DNA of 64,000 bases from Thalassobellus sp050294475. Its GTDB lineage: Bacteria; Bacteroidota; Bacteroidia; Flavobacteriales; Flavobacteriaceae. This document shows, in pieces, positions 52,515-61,911 of the stretch; positions within the stretch are counted from its first letter, which is position 1, and every line of letters starts with the position of its first letter. The position numbers and the translations under genes were made by a program. The notes under the pieces are model-generated. The model worked only from the letters and a program-made list of their open reading frames with translations. It searched no databases and had not been told where the DNA came from. Location: the NCBI GenBank assembly GCA_050294475.1, contig JBNKOE010000021.1, positions 186,001 through 250,000 of the forward strand, in the 5' to 3' direction.

Positions 52515-53621
52515 AATGTATTAGGATCTTCATCTTTTTGTCCCATCATCATTAAGTATGCTTTTAAAAATCCGTCTATTTGTCCATCCATAACACCATC
52601 AACATTACTTGTTTCATAAGCTGTTCTTACATCTTTAACTAGTTTATAAGGCTGCATAACATAGTTACGTATTTGACTTCCCCATTCAATTTTCATTTTT
52701 CCAGCTTCAATATCGTCTCTTTGTGCTAGTTGTTTCTGAAGTTCTATTTCATACAACTGCGATTTAAGCATTTGCATAGCTCTAGATCTATTATCATGTT
52801 GCGAACGTGTTTCAGAACATTGAATTTGAATACCAGTTGGTTTATGAACCAGTTGTACTTTGGTTTCAACTTTATTTACATTTTGTCCTCCAGCACCGCT
52901 AGAGCGAGCAGTTGTAATCTCTATATCGGCAGGGTTAATTTCAATTTCTATGGTATCGTCAACTAAGGGATACACATAAACAGAAGCAAAACTCGTATGA
53001 CGTTTCGCATTACTATCAAAAGGAGAAATACGTACTAAACGATGTACACCATTTTCGCCTTTTAGCCAACCAAAAGCAAAATCACCTTCAATTTCTAAGG
53101 TTACTGTTTTTATACCTGCCACATCGCCTTCTTGAAAGTTAAGTTCTTTAACTTTAAATCCGCTTTTTTCGGCATACATTAAGTACATACGCATAAGCAT
53201 ACTTGCCCAATCACAACTTTCTGTACCACCAGCACCAGCTGTTATTTGTAAAACGGCACTTAAACTATCACCTTCTTCAGAAAGCATATTTTTAAACTCG
53301 ATATCTTCAAGAAGTGTTATAAGTTTAGTGTAGTGTTCTTCAACTTCTTCAGCAGTATATTCACCTTCTTTATAAAATTCATAAAGAAGCTCTAATTCTT
53401 CTAATTGTGCTTTAGCTTTATTGTAATCTTCTACCCATTTCTTTTTAACACGGAGCGATTTCATTACAATTTCTGCAGCTTTAGAGTCGTTCCAGAAATT
53501 AGGGTCGAAGGTTTGTTCTTCTTCGTTTTGTATTTCTATAAGTTTGGTGTCTACGTCAAAGATAGTGCCTAATTGCGTTAAGGCGGGGATTAAGATCTTT
53601 AATTTGATCGGATGTAATCAT
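52511..53621 (-). CDS. prfB: Peptide chain release factor 2 with +1 programmed frameshift
   Basis: The gene starts at ATG 53621 (MITSDQIKDLNPRL...). Codon 22 is an in-frame TGA in CTT-TGA-C, and the long frame resumes with GAC (DVDTKLIEIQNEEEQTFDP), giving 369 residues after a +1 shift. RF2 motifs are clear: SPF in RISPFDSNAKRH (UGA/UAA recognition) and GAGGQNVNKVET for peptidyl hydrolysis. Upstream of the slip site AGG-CAC-TAT-CTT-TGA-C repeats the layout of the E. coli site. A reading that begins at the internal ATG at 53464 would miss the first 50 or so residues. First gene of a coupled prfB-HAD-arsC operon. Confidence 0.95.
53555..53571 (-). other. Programmed frameshift site of prfB
   Basis: AGGCACTATCTTTGAC with the slippery CTT and the stop TGA at codon 22, followed by C. 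RF2 shortage lets the ribosome slip +1 from CTT to TTT; the AGG would act as the internal Shine-Dalgarno stimulator. Confidence 0.93.
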
Positions 53622-53930
53622 TGTAAAATTTGTTTTGAACAAAAATATGATTTAATGATACAAGTAAAAAGTGTTATACTTTAATTTTTTTAATGAATAC
53701 AGAATAATTGATGTCTGTAAATTAAAAAGAGTAATGTGAATTTTGATTTTTTTTAGAGTCTTAATTTATTAATTAGTTTTAATTTTAAAGATGTTATTTG
53801 TCGATAATAGATTTTCTTAATTCAATTTACTTTAATAGAATATTAAAAATTATATTTGTTTCTTGAATATCATAGTTTGAATAAATAAACTATGATTATT
53901 TATTATCTAATTAATAGCTTAAACATATCA
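53622..53930. other. Intergenic region with a candidate promoter
   Basis: AT-rich divergent region between prfB and the ATP-grasp gene. TATATTTG at 53851-53858 matches the -7 consensus on the plus strand but has no clear TTG upstream. Nothing else recognisable. Confidence 0.45.
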
Positions 53931-54899
53931 ATGAGTAATATTATAATCACATCTGGTGGAAGACGCGTTTCTTTAGTAAAAGCTTTTCAAAAAGAATTAA
54001 AGAAAATTGTTCCCAATGGAAAAGTATTTGTAAGTGATTCTTTTCCTATGCTTTCATCAGCAGCTCAAATTTCTGATAGCTTTGTGAAAGTACCAATGGT
54101 AACAGACAAGAATTATATTGATAAATTGTTAGCTATATGTTTAGAAAACAACATTGCTTTAGTTATTCCAACTATTGATACAGAGCTTTTATTACTTTCT
54201 AGAAATAGAGAAATGTTTTTAAAGCATAATATTGATATTGTTATTTCGGACGAATATTTTATTGAAATTTGTGAGAGTAAAATTAATACTCACAGTTTTT
54301 TTAAGGATTATAAATTAGATACTGCTGAAGTCTACTCTAAAACAGATTATAAATTACCTTTATTTATTAAACCAATAAATGGAAGTAACAGTGTAGACAA
54401 CTATATAATTCATGAAGAAAATCAAATAACTGATTATCATATTAATAATGAGGATTTAAGGTTTTTTGAATATTTAGACCATAATCTTTATGATGAGTAC
54501 ACTTGTGATTTGTATTATGATAGAAATAGTAAATTGAAATGTGTTATTCCAAGAAAGCGTATTGAAGTAAGAGGAGGAGAGGTTAGTAAAGGTGTTACAA
54601 GAAAAAACGAAATTAAAAAATTTATAGAAGAAGCTTTTGGTTTTGTTAAAGGCGTTAGAGGCTGTATAATTTTTCAAGTTTTTATGCATAAACAAACCAA
54701 TAAAATAAAAGGTATTGAGATTAATGCTAGGTTTGGAGGAGGCTTTCCTTTATCTTATTTTGCAGGTGGTAATTTTCCTAAATGGATTATTCAAGAATAT
54801 TTTTCAAATAAAGAGTTGACTTATTTTAATGATTGGCAAGATAATTTATTGATGCTAAGATTTGATGGAGAAGTTTTTGTTGAAAATTATGAAGAGTAA
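53931..54899 (+). CDS. ATP-grasp family protein
   Basis: 322 residues from ATG 53931 (MSNIIITSGGRRVSLVKAF); an upstream ATG at 53892 would add 13 residues that do not fit the Rossmann-like start. The N-terminus is a pre-ATP-grasp fold as in carbamoyl-phosphate synthase and PylC-like ligases. ATP-grasp elements follow: LPLFIKPINGSNSVDN (ATP Lys), DEYTCDLYYDRNSKLKCVIP, and GIEINARFGGGFPLSYFAGG (Mg-binding Glu/Asn). It should ligate a carboxylate to an amine. Its stop overlaps the next HAD gene by 11 bp, so both work together. No substrate is suggested by neighbours. Confidence 0.82.
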   Translation: MSNIIITSGGRRVSLVKAFQKELKKIVPNGKVFVSDSFPMLSSAAQISDSFVKVPMVTDKNYIDKLLAICLENNIALVIPTIDTELLLLSRNREMFLKHNIDIVISDEYFIEICESKINTHSFFKDYKLDTAEVYSKTDYKLPLFIKPINGSNSVDNYIIHEENQITDYHINNEDLRFFEYLDHNLYDEYTCDLYYDRNSKLKCVIPRKRIEVRGGEVSKGVTRKNEIKKFIEEAFGFVKGVRGCIIFQVFMHKQTNKIKGIEINARFGGGFPLSYFAGGNFPKWIIQEYFSNKELTYFNDWQDNLLMLRFDGEVFVENYEE

Positions 54900-55554
54900 A
54901 CAGGTTGTAGTTTTTGATTTAGATGATACGCTTTACAACGAAATAGACTTCTTAAAGTCTGCATACAATGAAATTGCTCAAACTATTTCAAAAGAAATAA
55001 ATGTAGAATCAGATGTCATTTTAAATGACATGTTGTTTTTTTACAATAAAAGATTAAATTCTTTTGATGAAATTTTAAAGAAATATAAGTCTTCATATGA
55101 AGTTTCAGATTTAATTAAAGTTTACCGAAACCATAAACCAAATTTGTTTTTAACAAAAGAAAGGAAAGTATTATTAGATAGTTTAAAGACATCAAAGATA
55201 TCTATGGGTATTATTACTGATGGAAGAAGTAATCAGCAAAGAAATAAGCTTGAAGCTTTAAATGTATTAGGCTATTTTTCAGAAATTATAATTTCGGAAG
55301 AATTTGGTAGTGAAAAACCAAATATGAATAATTTTAAATATTTTGAGGATAAATTTGGCGACGTACAATATTATTACATAGGAGATAATGTTAAAAAAGA
55401 TTTTGTTTCACCAAATAAGCTTAACTGGATTACAATTTGCTTATTAGATAAAGGAGTAAATATTCATAATCAAAATTTTGATTTACCAATAGAATTTTTA
55501 CCCAAATATAAAGTTAACAACTTCAAAGAAATTTCATCTTTAATTAATCTATAA
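54889..55554 (+). CDS. HAD-family hydrolase coupled to the ATP-grasp gene
   Basis: 221 residues from ATG 54889. Motif I is VFDLDDTLYNE (Asp nucleophile and acid/base Asp), motif II MGIITDGRSNQQ, motif III FGSEKPN (Lys) and motif IV YIGDNVKKDF. It is a class I C1-cap phosphatase. The start lies inside the end of the ATP-grasp gene. ATP-grasp/HAD pairs occur in modification steps of surface-sugar and metabolite pathways. Which phosphate is removed cannot be told. Confidence 0.86.
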   Translation: MKSKQVVVFDLDDTLYNEIDFLKSAYNEIAQTISKEINVESDVILNDMLFFYNKRLNSFDEILKKYKSSYEVSDLIKVYRNHKPNLFLTKERKVLLDSLKTSKISMGIITDGRSNQQRNKLEALNVLGYFSEIIISEEFGSEKPNMNNFKYFEDKFGDVQYYYIGDNVKKDFVSPNKLNWITICLLDKGVNIHNQNFDLPIEFLPKYKVNNFKEISSLINL

Positions 55555-55647
55555 GTATTATACTTAAAACATTTTATGTCGCTTTTTTTTATAAAAAGTT
55601 GAGTTTTTTATTCTTAATTTTAGAAATCCTAATTTTATAAAAGATAG

Positions 55648-56664
55648 ATGATTATAGACCTAAGAAGTGACACCGTAACCCAACCAACAAACCAGATGCT
55701 TGAAGCTATGATGCAAGCTAAAGTTGGCGATGATGTTTTTAGAGAAGACCCAACTGTTAATGTGTTAGAAGAGCGAGTAGCTAAAATGTTTGGAAAAGAT
55801 AAAGCGTTATTTTTCCCAAGTGGTACAATGGCTAACCAAACAGCATTAAAACTTCATACAAACCCAGGTGATCAGGTTATTTGCGATAAGTATGCTCATA
55901 TTTATAATTATGAATCTGGAGGAGCTTCCTTTAACAGTGGTGTTTCCTGTAAACTAATTGATGGCAACAAAGGTATGTTTACTGCAAAACAAGTTGAAGA
56001 AGCTATAAATCCGGATGCTTATTATTACAGTAAAACTAGTTTAGTTGAAATTGAAAATACCACTAATAAAGGAGGTGGCGCTTGTTGGGATTTTAATGAA
56101 ATAATAAAAATTAGAAACGTTTGCAATGAAAACAATTTAGGATTTCATTTAGATGGTGCACGTTTATGGAATGCGTTAGTTGAAAAAAATGAAACTACAG
56201 AACAATATGGAGAAGTTTTTGATACCATTTCAGTTTGTTTAAGTAAAGGTTTAGGGTGTCCAGTAGGTTCTATTTTGGTTGGCAATTCTGAAATGATGCA
56301 AAATGCTATTAGAATTCGAAAAATATTTGGTGGAAATATGCGGCAAGTTGGCTATTTAGCTGCTGCGGGACTTTATGCTTTAGATAATAATGTAGAAAGA
56401 TTGAAAATGGACCATCAAAAAGCAAAAGAAATAGGAGTAGAGCTGAGTAAACTATCAATAATTAAAACAGTTGAACCCATTGAAACTAATATCGTTATTT
56501 TTGAACTTAATAAGGATGTTAACGAAAAGCATTTTATTCAAAAATTAGCCAATAAAAATATTCACATTATAGGAATGGGTGGTGGTAAGTTACGTATGGT
56601 AACTCATTTAGATTATACTAATATAATGCATGAAAAGTTATTAGAAACCCTTCAGTGTCTATAA
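55648..56664 (+). CDS. ltaE: Low-specificity L-threonine aldolase
   Basis: 338 residues, fold-type I PLP enzyme that cleaves threonine/allo-threonine to glycine and acetaldehyde. DLRSDTVTQPT begins the protein and VGDDVFREDPTVN follows; the PLP ring-stacking region is in YAHIYNYESGG, the Asp in HLDGARLWNAL, and the Schiff-base Lys in VCLSKGLGCPVGS. Complete, stand-alone. Confidence 0.93.
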   Translation: MIIDLRSDTVTQPTNQMLEAMMQAKVGDDVFREDPTVNVLEERVAKMFGKDKALFFPSGTMANQTALKLHTNPGDQVICDKYAHIYNYESGGASFNSGVSCKLIDGNKGMFTAKQVEEAINPDAYYYSKTSLVEIENTTNKGGGACWDFNEIIKIRNVCNENNLGFHLDGARLWNALVEKNETTEQYGEVFDTISVCLSKGLGCPVGSILVGNSEMMQNAIRIRKIFGGNMRQVGYLAAAGLYALDNNVERLKMDHQKAKEIGVELSKLSIIKTVEPIETNIVIFELNKDVNEKHFIQKLANKNIHIIGMGGGKLRMVTHLDYTNIMHEKLLETLQCL

Positions 56665-56678
56665 TTTAATGATTAGTT

Positions 56679-57002
56679 TTACTTAAACATATCCATTCCA
56701 GGAATATTTGGCATACCATCTTTTGCAGCAGCAGCAAGTTCTGTTTCATTTATTTGGGTTGCTTTTTCAATGGCTTTATTCAAAGTTAAAATAAGATAAT
56801 CTTCAAGTTGTTCTTTATCTTCAAGCAATTCATCATTAATATCAATAGATTTAATGGCTCTATTAGCAGTGATTGTAATTTTAAGTTTCTTATCATTACT
56901 AGCTTCATCAATTAAAACTGTATCTAATCGCTTTTTAGTTTCCTCAACTTTCTTTTGGGCTTCTTTTAGTTTTCCCATCATACCCATCATATCTCCAAAC
57001 AT
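56679..57002 (-). CDS. YbaB/EbfC-family nucleoid-associated protein
   Basis: 107 residues. A helical N-terminus MFGDMMGMMGKLKEAQKKVEE and central beta strands (KLKITITANRAIKSIDI) make the tweezer-like DNA-binding dimer. The C-terminus ends PNIPGMDMFK, as usual for Bacteroidota. TAAATTTG at 57036-57029 on the minus strand is a good -7 element. In other bacteria it lies next to recR/dnaX; here it stands alone. Confidence 0.92.
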   Translation of the reverse strand: MFGDMMGMMGKLKEAQKKVEETKKRLDTVLIDEASNDKKLKITITANRAIKSIDINDELLEDKEQLEDYLILTLNKAIEKATQINETELAAAAKDGMPNIPGMDMFK

Positions 57003-57077
57003 ATATTTTAGTTTTTAATTGTTGAATGCAAATTTATTATAATTTTACGTTAAATTAATTTTAATTAGTGATGAAAA

Positions 57078-59216
57078 ATGAAAAACCTAGCTATTGTTTT
57101 GTTGTTAAGTTCTATTTTTGCCGTTTCCTGTAAAAAAAATATTGAAATGGATAGCAATTTAAGTACTACAGAAATTCCTGTGGCTAAAAAAATAGCAAAG
57201 AAATTAGAAAAGCATAAAGATATACGGATTGATAATTATTATTGGTTAAACGATAGAGAGAATCCTGAAGTTATCGAGTATTTAAATTCTGAAAATGCTT
57301 ATACTAAAGATGCTATGAAGCATACAGAGGTTTTTCAAAAGGATTTGTTTGAAGAGATGAAAGGCAGAATTAAGGAAGAAGATGCAACAGTTCCTTATAA
57401 ATTAAATGGATATTGGTATTTAACTCGTTATGAAATTGGAAAAGATTATCCTGTTTATATTCGAAAAAAGGAAACATTAGATGCACCAGAAGAGATACTA
57501 TTTGATTGTAATGAAATGGCAAAAGATCATGCTTATTTTAATTTAGGTGGTATTTCTATAAGTCCAGATAATAAATTAGCTGCGTTTTCAACCGATGTTG
57601 TTAGCAGAAGGCAGTACACAATTCAAATTAAAAACTTAATTACAGGTGAAATTTATGATGATAAAATTATAAATACTACAGGTAGTGCTACTTGGGCAAA
57701 TGATAATAAAACATTGTTTTATACAATGAAAGATGAAGTTACGTTACGTTCATGCAAAGTTTTTAAACATAAATTGCATAGTGATAATAAAGAAGATGTT
57801 GAGGTTTATTATGAAGCAGATGAAACCTTTAACACCTTTGTTTATAAAACAAAATCTAAGAAATATATTATTATTGGTTCGTCTAGTACTTTGTCATCAG
57901 AATATCAAATTTTAAATGCCGATACACCCGATGATTCGTTTAAGATATTTCAAAAAAGAACTAAAGACCTAGAGTATAGTATAGCGCATTATAATGATTG
58001 TTTTTACATTATAGCTAATAATGATGGAGCAACTAACTTTAAGCTTTTAAAAACTAATGAAAATACAACTGAAATAGCATATTGGAAAGAAGTGATTCCT
58101 CATAGAAAAGATGTTTTATTAGAAGATATTGAAATTTTTAAAGATTATTTGGTTGTTAACGAACGTGAAAATGGACTAAACAAATTAAGAATTATAAGCT
58201 GGAAAGGTAATGAAGATTATTATTTACCTTTTAATTCAGAAACCTACACAGCTTATATAGGTAATAATCCCGATTTTAATAGTGATGTATTACGCTATGG
58301 TTTTAATTCATTAACCTCACCAAGTTCTGTAATAGATTATAATTTAAAAACAAAGCAGAGCGAAATAAAGAAAGAACAAGAGGTATTAGGAGGGAAGTTT
58401 AATAAAGAGAATTATGAATCTAAGCGTATATGGGCAACAGCTAGAGATGGAGTGAAAATACCTATATCGTTGGTTTATAAAAAAGGAATTAAGTTAGACG
58501 GAACAAATCCACTTTTACAATATGCATATGGTTCTTATGGTTCAACTATAGATCCATCATTTTCAACAGTAAGATTAAGTTTGTTAGACCGAGGTTTTAT
58601 ATATGCCATTTCACACATTCGTGGTGGGGAATATTTAGGTAGAAATTGGTACGAAAACGGAAAGCTTTTAACTAAAATGAATACGTTTACCGATTTTATT
58701 GATTGTTCAAAATTCTTAATAGAACAAAATTATACATCAAACAAGCATTTATATGCTTATGGAGGTTCTGCAGGTGGTTTACTTATGGGAGCCGTTATTA
58801 ATATGAATCCAGAATTATATCATGGTGTTTTAGCAGCAGTTCCTTTTGTTGATGTAGTAACTACGATGCTTGATGATACTATTCCTTTAACAACAGGAGA
58901 ATATGATGAGTGGGGAAATCCTAACGAATTTGCGTATTATAATTATATGAAGTCTTATTCTCCATATGATAATGTTGAAGCTAAATCGTATCCAAATATG
59001 TTGGTAACAACAGGTTTGCATGACTCACAAGTGCAATACTGGGAACCGGCTAAGTGGGTAGCTAAGCTTCGAGAGTTAAAAACTGATACAAATAAATTAT
59101 TGCTTCATATTGATATGGATTCTGGTCATGGTGGGGCTTCAGGTCGATTTGAAAGCCTAAAAGAAGTTGCCTTAGAATATGCTTTTTTATTAGATTTAGA
59201 AGGAATTCATGGGTAA
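57078..59216 (+). CDS. Lipoprotein S9 (prolyl oligopeptidase/oligopeptidase B-type) peptidase
   Basis: 712 residues. Signal peptide with lipobox AVS-C (Cys18), so it is membrane-tethered, probably in the periplasm. An N-terminal beta-propeller occupies about 60-430. The alpha/beta-hydrolase domain follows, with the nucleophile Ser in YGGSAGGLLMG (about 561), Asp in the region after VTTGLHDSQVQYW (about 647) and His in DMDSGHGGASGR (about 682). The propeller restricts it to peptides below about 30 residues. GRFESLKEVALEYAFLL at the end is the oligopeptidase-B-type tail. Confidence 0.92.
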   Translation: MKNLAIVLLLSSIFAVSCKKNIEMDSNLSTTEIPVAKKIAKKLEKHKDIRIDNYYWLNDRENPEVIEYLNSENAYTKDAMKHTEVFQKDLFEEMKGRIKEEDATVPYKLNGYWYLTRYEIGKDYPVYIRKKETLDAPEEILFDCNEMAKDHAYFNLGGISISPDNKLAAFSTDVVSRRQYTIQIKNLITGEIYDDKIINTTGSATWANDNKTLFYTMKDEVTLRSCKVFKHKLHSDNKEDVEVYYEADETFNTFVYKTKSKKYIIIGSSSTLSSEYQILNADTPDDSFKIFQKRTKDLEYSIAHYNDCFYIIANNDGATNFKLLKTNENTTEIAYWKEVIPHRKDVLLEDIEIFKDYLVVNERENGLNKLRIISWKGNEDYYLPFNSETYTAYIGNNPDFNSDVLRYGFNSLTSPSSVIDYNLKTKQSEIKKEQEVLGGKFNKENYESKRIWATARDGVKIPISLVYKKGIKLDGTNPLLQYAYGSYGSTIDPSFSTVRLSLLDRGFIYAISHIRGGEYLGRNWYENGKLLTKMNTFTDFIDCSKFLIEQNYTSNKHLYAYGGSAGGLLMGAVINMNPELYHGVLAAVPFVDVVTTMLDDTIPLTTGEYDEWGNPNEFAYYNYMKSYSPYDNVEAKSYPNMLVTTGLHDSQVQYWEPAKWVAKLRELKTDTNKLLLHIDMDSGHGGASGRFESLKEVALEYAFLLDLEGIHG

Positions 59217-59231
59217 TAAAAAAAAAAGTTT

Positions 59232-59239
59232 TATTTTTG
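59232..59239 (+). promoter_or_regulatory. Candidate -7 element (TATTTTTG)
   Basis: Exact TAnnTTTG match 60 bp upstream of the ATG of the cysteine-synthase-like gene. No convincing TTG at -33. Confidence 0.45.
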
Positions 59240-59298
59240 TCAGGTTTTAGGTTACAAATAATTTAATTAATGTTACTGTAGCTTACAAAAAGCATTTT

Positions 59299-60336
59299 AT
59301 GGAAGAAAATCCAAAAGTAGTCAATAGTGTATTAGATCTTATAGGTAATACACCTCTTATAAAATTAAATAATATAACTAAGAACTTAAAAGGTAATTAC
59401 TTTAGTAAAGTAGAAGCTTTTAATCCTGGTCATTCTTGTAAAGACAGAATTGCCCTTTATATTATTGAACAAGCTGAAGAACAAGGTATTTTAAAACCTG
59501 GAGATACTATTATTGAAACAACGTCTGGTAATACTGGGTTTAGTTTAGCAATGGTAAGTATTATCAAAGGTTATGATTGTGTTTTGGCAGTAAGCTCAAA
59601 ATCTTCTCCTGATAAGATTGATATGCTAAAAACCATGGGAGCCAAAGTTTATGTTTGTCCAGCTCATGTTAGTGCAGATGATCCAAGATCATACTATGAA
59701 GTAGCTAAAAGACTGCATAGCGAAATGAAAGGGTCTATTTATATCAATCAATATTTTAATCAGTTAAATCTTGACGCTTATTATAGATCTACTGGTCCAG
59801 AAATATGGAAACAAACAGAAGGTAAAGTAACTCATTTAGTTGCATGTAGTGGAACTGGAGGAACCATTTCAGGAACAGCAAAATATTTAAAAGAACAAAA
59901 CCCTAATATAAAAGTTATTGGTGTTGATGCTTATGGATCGGTTCTTAAAAAATACCACGAAACAAGAGAGTTAGATAAAAAAGAAATTTATCCATACAGA
60001 ATTGAAGGTTTAGGAAAAAATTTAATTCCTACTGCAACCAATTTTGATGTTATTGATGAATTTATCAAAGTAACTGATGAAGAGAGTGCGCATACAGCTA
60101 GAGAATTAGCTAGAACAGAAGGGCTTTTTGTTGGATATACATCTGGAGCAGCAATGCAAGCTATAAAACAATTAAATGAACAAGGTGAGTTTAAAGAGGA
60201 TGACAATATTGTTGTTATATTCCCAGATCATGGTTCACGTTATATGAGTAAGGTTTATAGCGATAAATGGATGGAAGATCAAGGCTTTTTTGATAGTAAA
60301 AATGAGGTTTCAGAAAGTATTCAATACATAAAATAG
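59299..60336 (+). CDS. PLP-dependent cysteine-synthase/CBS-fold enzyme, possible cysteate synthase
   Basis: 345 residues, fold-type II PLP enzyme. The Schiff-base Lys48 is in NPGHSCKDRIAL, TTSGNTGFSLA binds the substrate carboxylate, SGTGGTISGTAKYL holds the PLP phosphate, and the C-terminal IVVIFPDHGSRYMSKVY resembles the catalytic core of cystathionine beta-synthase. The Lys loop G-H-S-C-K differs from the usual G-G/S-S-V-K of CysK. The next gene is an alpha-oxoamine synthase of the capnine type, so the enzyme may make cysteate (from O-phosphoserine and sulfite) for sulfonolipids. A plain cysteine or cystathionine role remains possible. A terminator separates the two genes. Confidence 0.85.
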   Translation: MEENPKVVNSVLDLIGNTPLIKLNNITKNLKGNYFSKVEAFNPGHSCKDRIALYIIEQAEEQGILKPGDTIIETTSGNTGFSLAMVSIIKGYDCVLAVSSKSSPDKIDMLKTMGAKVYVCPAHVSADDPRSYYEVAKRLHSEMKGSIYINQYFNQLNLDAYYRSTGPEIWKQTEGKVTHLVACSGTGGTISGTAKYLKEQNPNIKVIGVDAYGSVLKKYHETRELDKKEIYPYRIEGLGKNLIPTATNFDVIDEFIKVTDEESAHTARELARTEGLFVGYTSGAAMQAIKQLNEQGEFKEDDNIVVIFPDHGSRYMSKVYSDKWMEDQGFFDSKNEVSESIQYIK

Positions 60337-60371
60337 TGTGTATATAACTAGGTATTCAAAGTAATAAAAAG

Positions 60372-60401
60372 AAGAGATAACATTAAATATCTCTTTTTTT
60401 T
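60372..60401 (+). terminator. Terminator after the cysteine-synthase-like gene
   Basis: AAGAGATA (60372-60379) pairs with TATCTCTT (60388-60395), continuing into T. Confidence 0.8.
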
Positions 60402-60452
60402 ATTTTATCAATAATTGAATGCTAAAAATTATGTACAAACAATATAAATATT

Positions 60453-60460
60453 TAATTTTG
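60453..60460 (+). promoter_or_regulatory. Candidate -7 element of the alpha-oxoamine synthase gene
   Basis: TAATTTTG, identical to the element before the TonB receptor, lies 133 bp before the ATG and would leave a long leader. No strong -33 partner. Confidence 0.35.
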
Positions 60461-60593
60461 CAAGAACTGACCAAGGCTAAAAAACTTTAATTAAACTAGC
60501 AAAAATATTCAAAATAATGTTTTTGCTAATCTTTAAGAAAGTAATTAATCTCCTGTGGTTTGTCTTAAATTTAATAGCAACAAGATTTTATAA

Positions 60594-61853
60594 ATGAAGG
60601 ATTTATTTGAAAAGATTTACAAGGATAAAGGGCCATTAGGAAAATGGGCGTCACAAGCAGAAGGATATTTTGTGTTTCCAAAACTAGAAGGAGAGATTTC
60701 TAACAGAATGAAGTTTCAAGGGAAAGATGTAATTACTTGGAGTATTAATGATTATTTAGGTTTAGCAAATCATCCAGAAGTACGTAAAGTTGATGCAGAG
60801 GCAGCAGCTCAATACGGTTCTGCGTATCCTATGGGAGCAAGAATGATGTCTGGTCACACAGATTTACATGAAACTCTTCAAAATGAATTAGCAGCTTTTG
60901 TTAGTAAAGAAGCAGCATATCTTTTAAATTTCGGGTATCAAGGCATGGTGTCTACTATTGATGCTTTGGTAGCTAAAGATGATATCATAGTTTATGATGT
61001 TGATGCACATGCATGTATTATTGATGGTGTGCGTTTGCATATGGGTAAGCGTTTTACTTACAAGCATAATGATGTTGCGAGTTTAGAAAAAAACTTAGAA
61101 AGAGCCACTAAAATGGCTGAACAAACAGGAGGAGGTATTTTAGTTATTTCTGAAGGTGTGTTTGGTATGCGTGGTGAGCAAGGACGTTTAAAAGAAATAG
61201 TTGAACTTAAGAAGAAGTTTAATTTCAGATTATTTGTTGATGATGCTCACGGATTTGGTACACTAGGAGCTACTGGTGCGGGTACAGGTGAGGAGCAAGG
61301 AGTTCAAGATGATATAGATGTGTATTTTGCAACATTTGCAAAATCTATGGCGGGTACAGGTGCTTTTATTGCGGCAGATCAAGAAATTATTGATTATTTA
61401 AAGTATAATTTACGTTCTCAAATGTTTGCAAAATCATTGCAAATGCAACTAGTAGTTGGTGCTTTAAAGCGTTTAGATATGCTTAGAACAATGCCTGAAC
61501 TTAAAAACAAACTTTGGGAGAATGTAAATGCTTTACAATCTGGATTAAAGGAACGTGGTTTTGATATTGGTACGACTCAAAGTTGTGTAACTCCAGTATA
61601 CTTAAAAGGAAGTATTCCTGAAGCGATGGCTTTGGTAAGAGATTTACGTGAAAATTACGGAATATTCTGTTCTATAGTGGTTTACCCTGTGATACCTAAA
61701 GGATTAATTTTATTAAGATTAATTCCGACAGCAACACATACATTAGAAGATGTAGCTGAAACTTTAGCAGCTTTTGAAGCTATTAGAGATCGATTAGAAA
61801 ACGGAACTTACAAACGTTTATCTGCGGCTGTGTTAGCAGCTATGGGTGAATAA
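60594..61853 (+). CDS. Alpha-oxoamine synthase, probable cysteate/serine-fatty acyl transferase
   Basis: 419 residues, fold-type I PLP enzyme of the serine palmitoyltransferase/KBL/BioF family. NDYLGLANHPEV is the family's N-terminal signature, MMSGHTDLHETLQ follows, DDAHGFGTLGATGAG binds PLP, and the Schiff-base Lys is in FAKSMAGTG (about residue 249). In Flavobacterium johnsoniae a homologue of this type makes 3-dehydrocapnine from cysteate and an acyl thioester, the first step to sulfonolipids required for efficient gliding. Serine palmitoyl transferase or glycine acetyltransferase are the alternatives. The cysteine-synthase-fold gene before it and the acyltransferase after it favour the lipid role. 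Confidence 0.85.
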   Translation: MKDLFEKIYKDKGPLGKWASQAEGYFVFPKLEGEISNRMKFQGKDVITWSINDYLGLANHPEVRKVDAEAAAQYGSAYPMGARMMSGHTDLHETLQNELAAFVSKEAAYLLNFGYQGMVSTIDALVAKDDIIVYDVDAHACIIDGVRLHMGKRFTYKHNDVASLEKNLERATKMAEQTGGGILVISEGVFGMRGEQGRLKEIVELKKKFNFRLFVDDAHGFGTLGATGAGTGEEQGVQDDIDVYFATFAKSMAGTGAFIAADQEIIDYLKYNLRSQMFAKSLQMQLVVGALKRLDMLRTMPELKNKLWENVNALQSGLKERGFDIGTTQSCVTPVYLKGSIPEAMALVRDLRENYGIFCSIVVYPVIPKGLILLRLIPTATHTLEDVAETLAAFEAIRDRLENGTYKRLSAAVLAAMGE

Positions 61854-61880
61854 TAATAAGTTTATTTATAAAACAAAAAA

Positions 61881-61911
61881 ATCCGATTCAATTAAGAATC
61901 GGATTTTTTTT
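61881..61911. terminator. Bidirectional terminator between the oxoamine synthase and GNAT genes
   Basis: ATCCGATTC (61881-61889) pairs with GAATCGGAT (61896-61904) and is flanked by A and T runs. Serves both convergent transcripts; the T-run touches the stop of the minus-strand gene. Confidence 0.9.
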
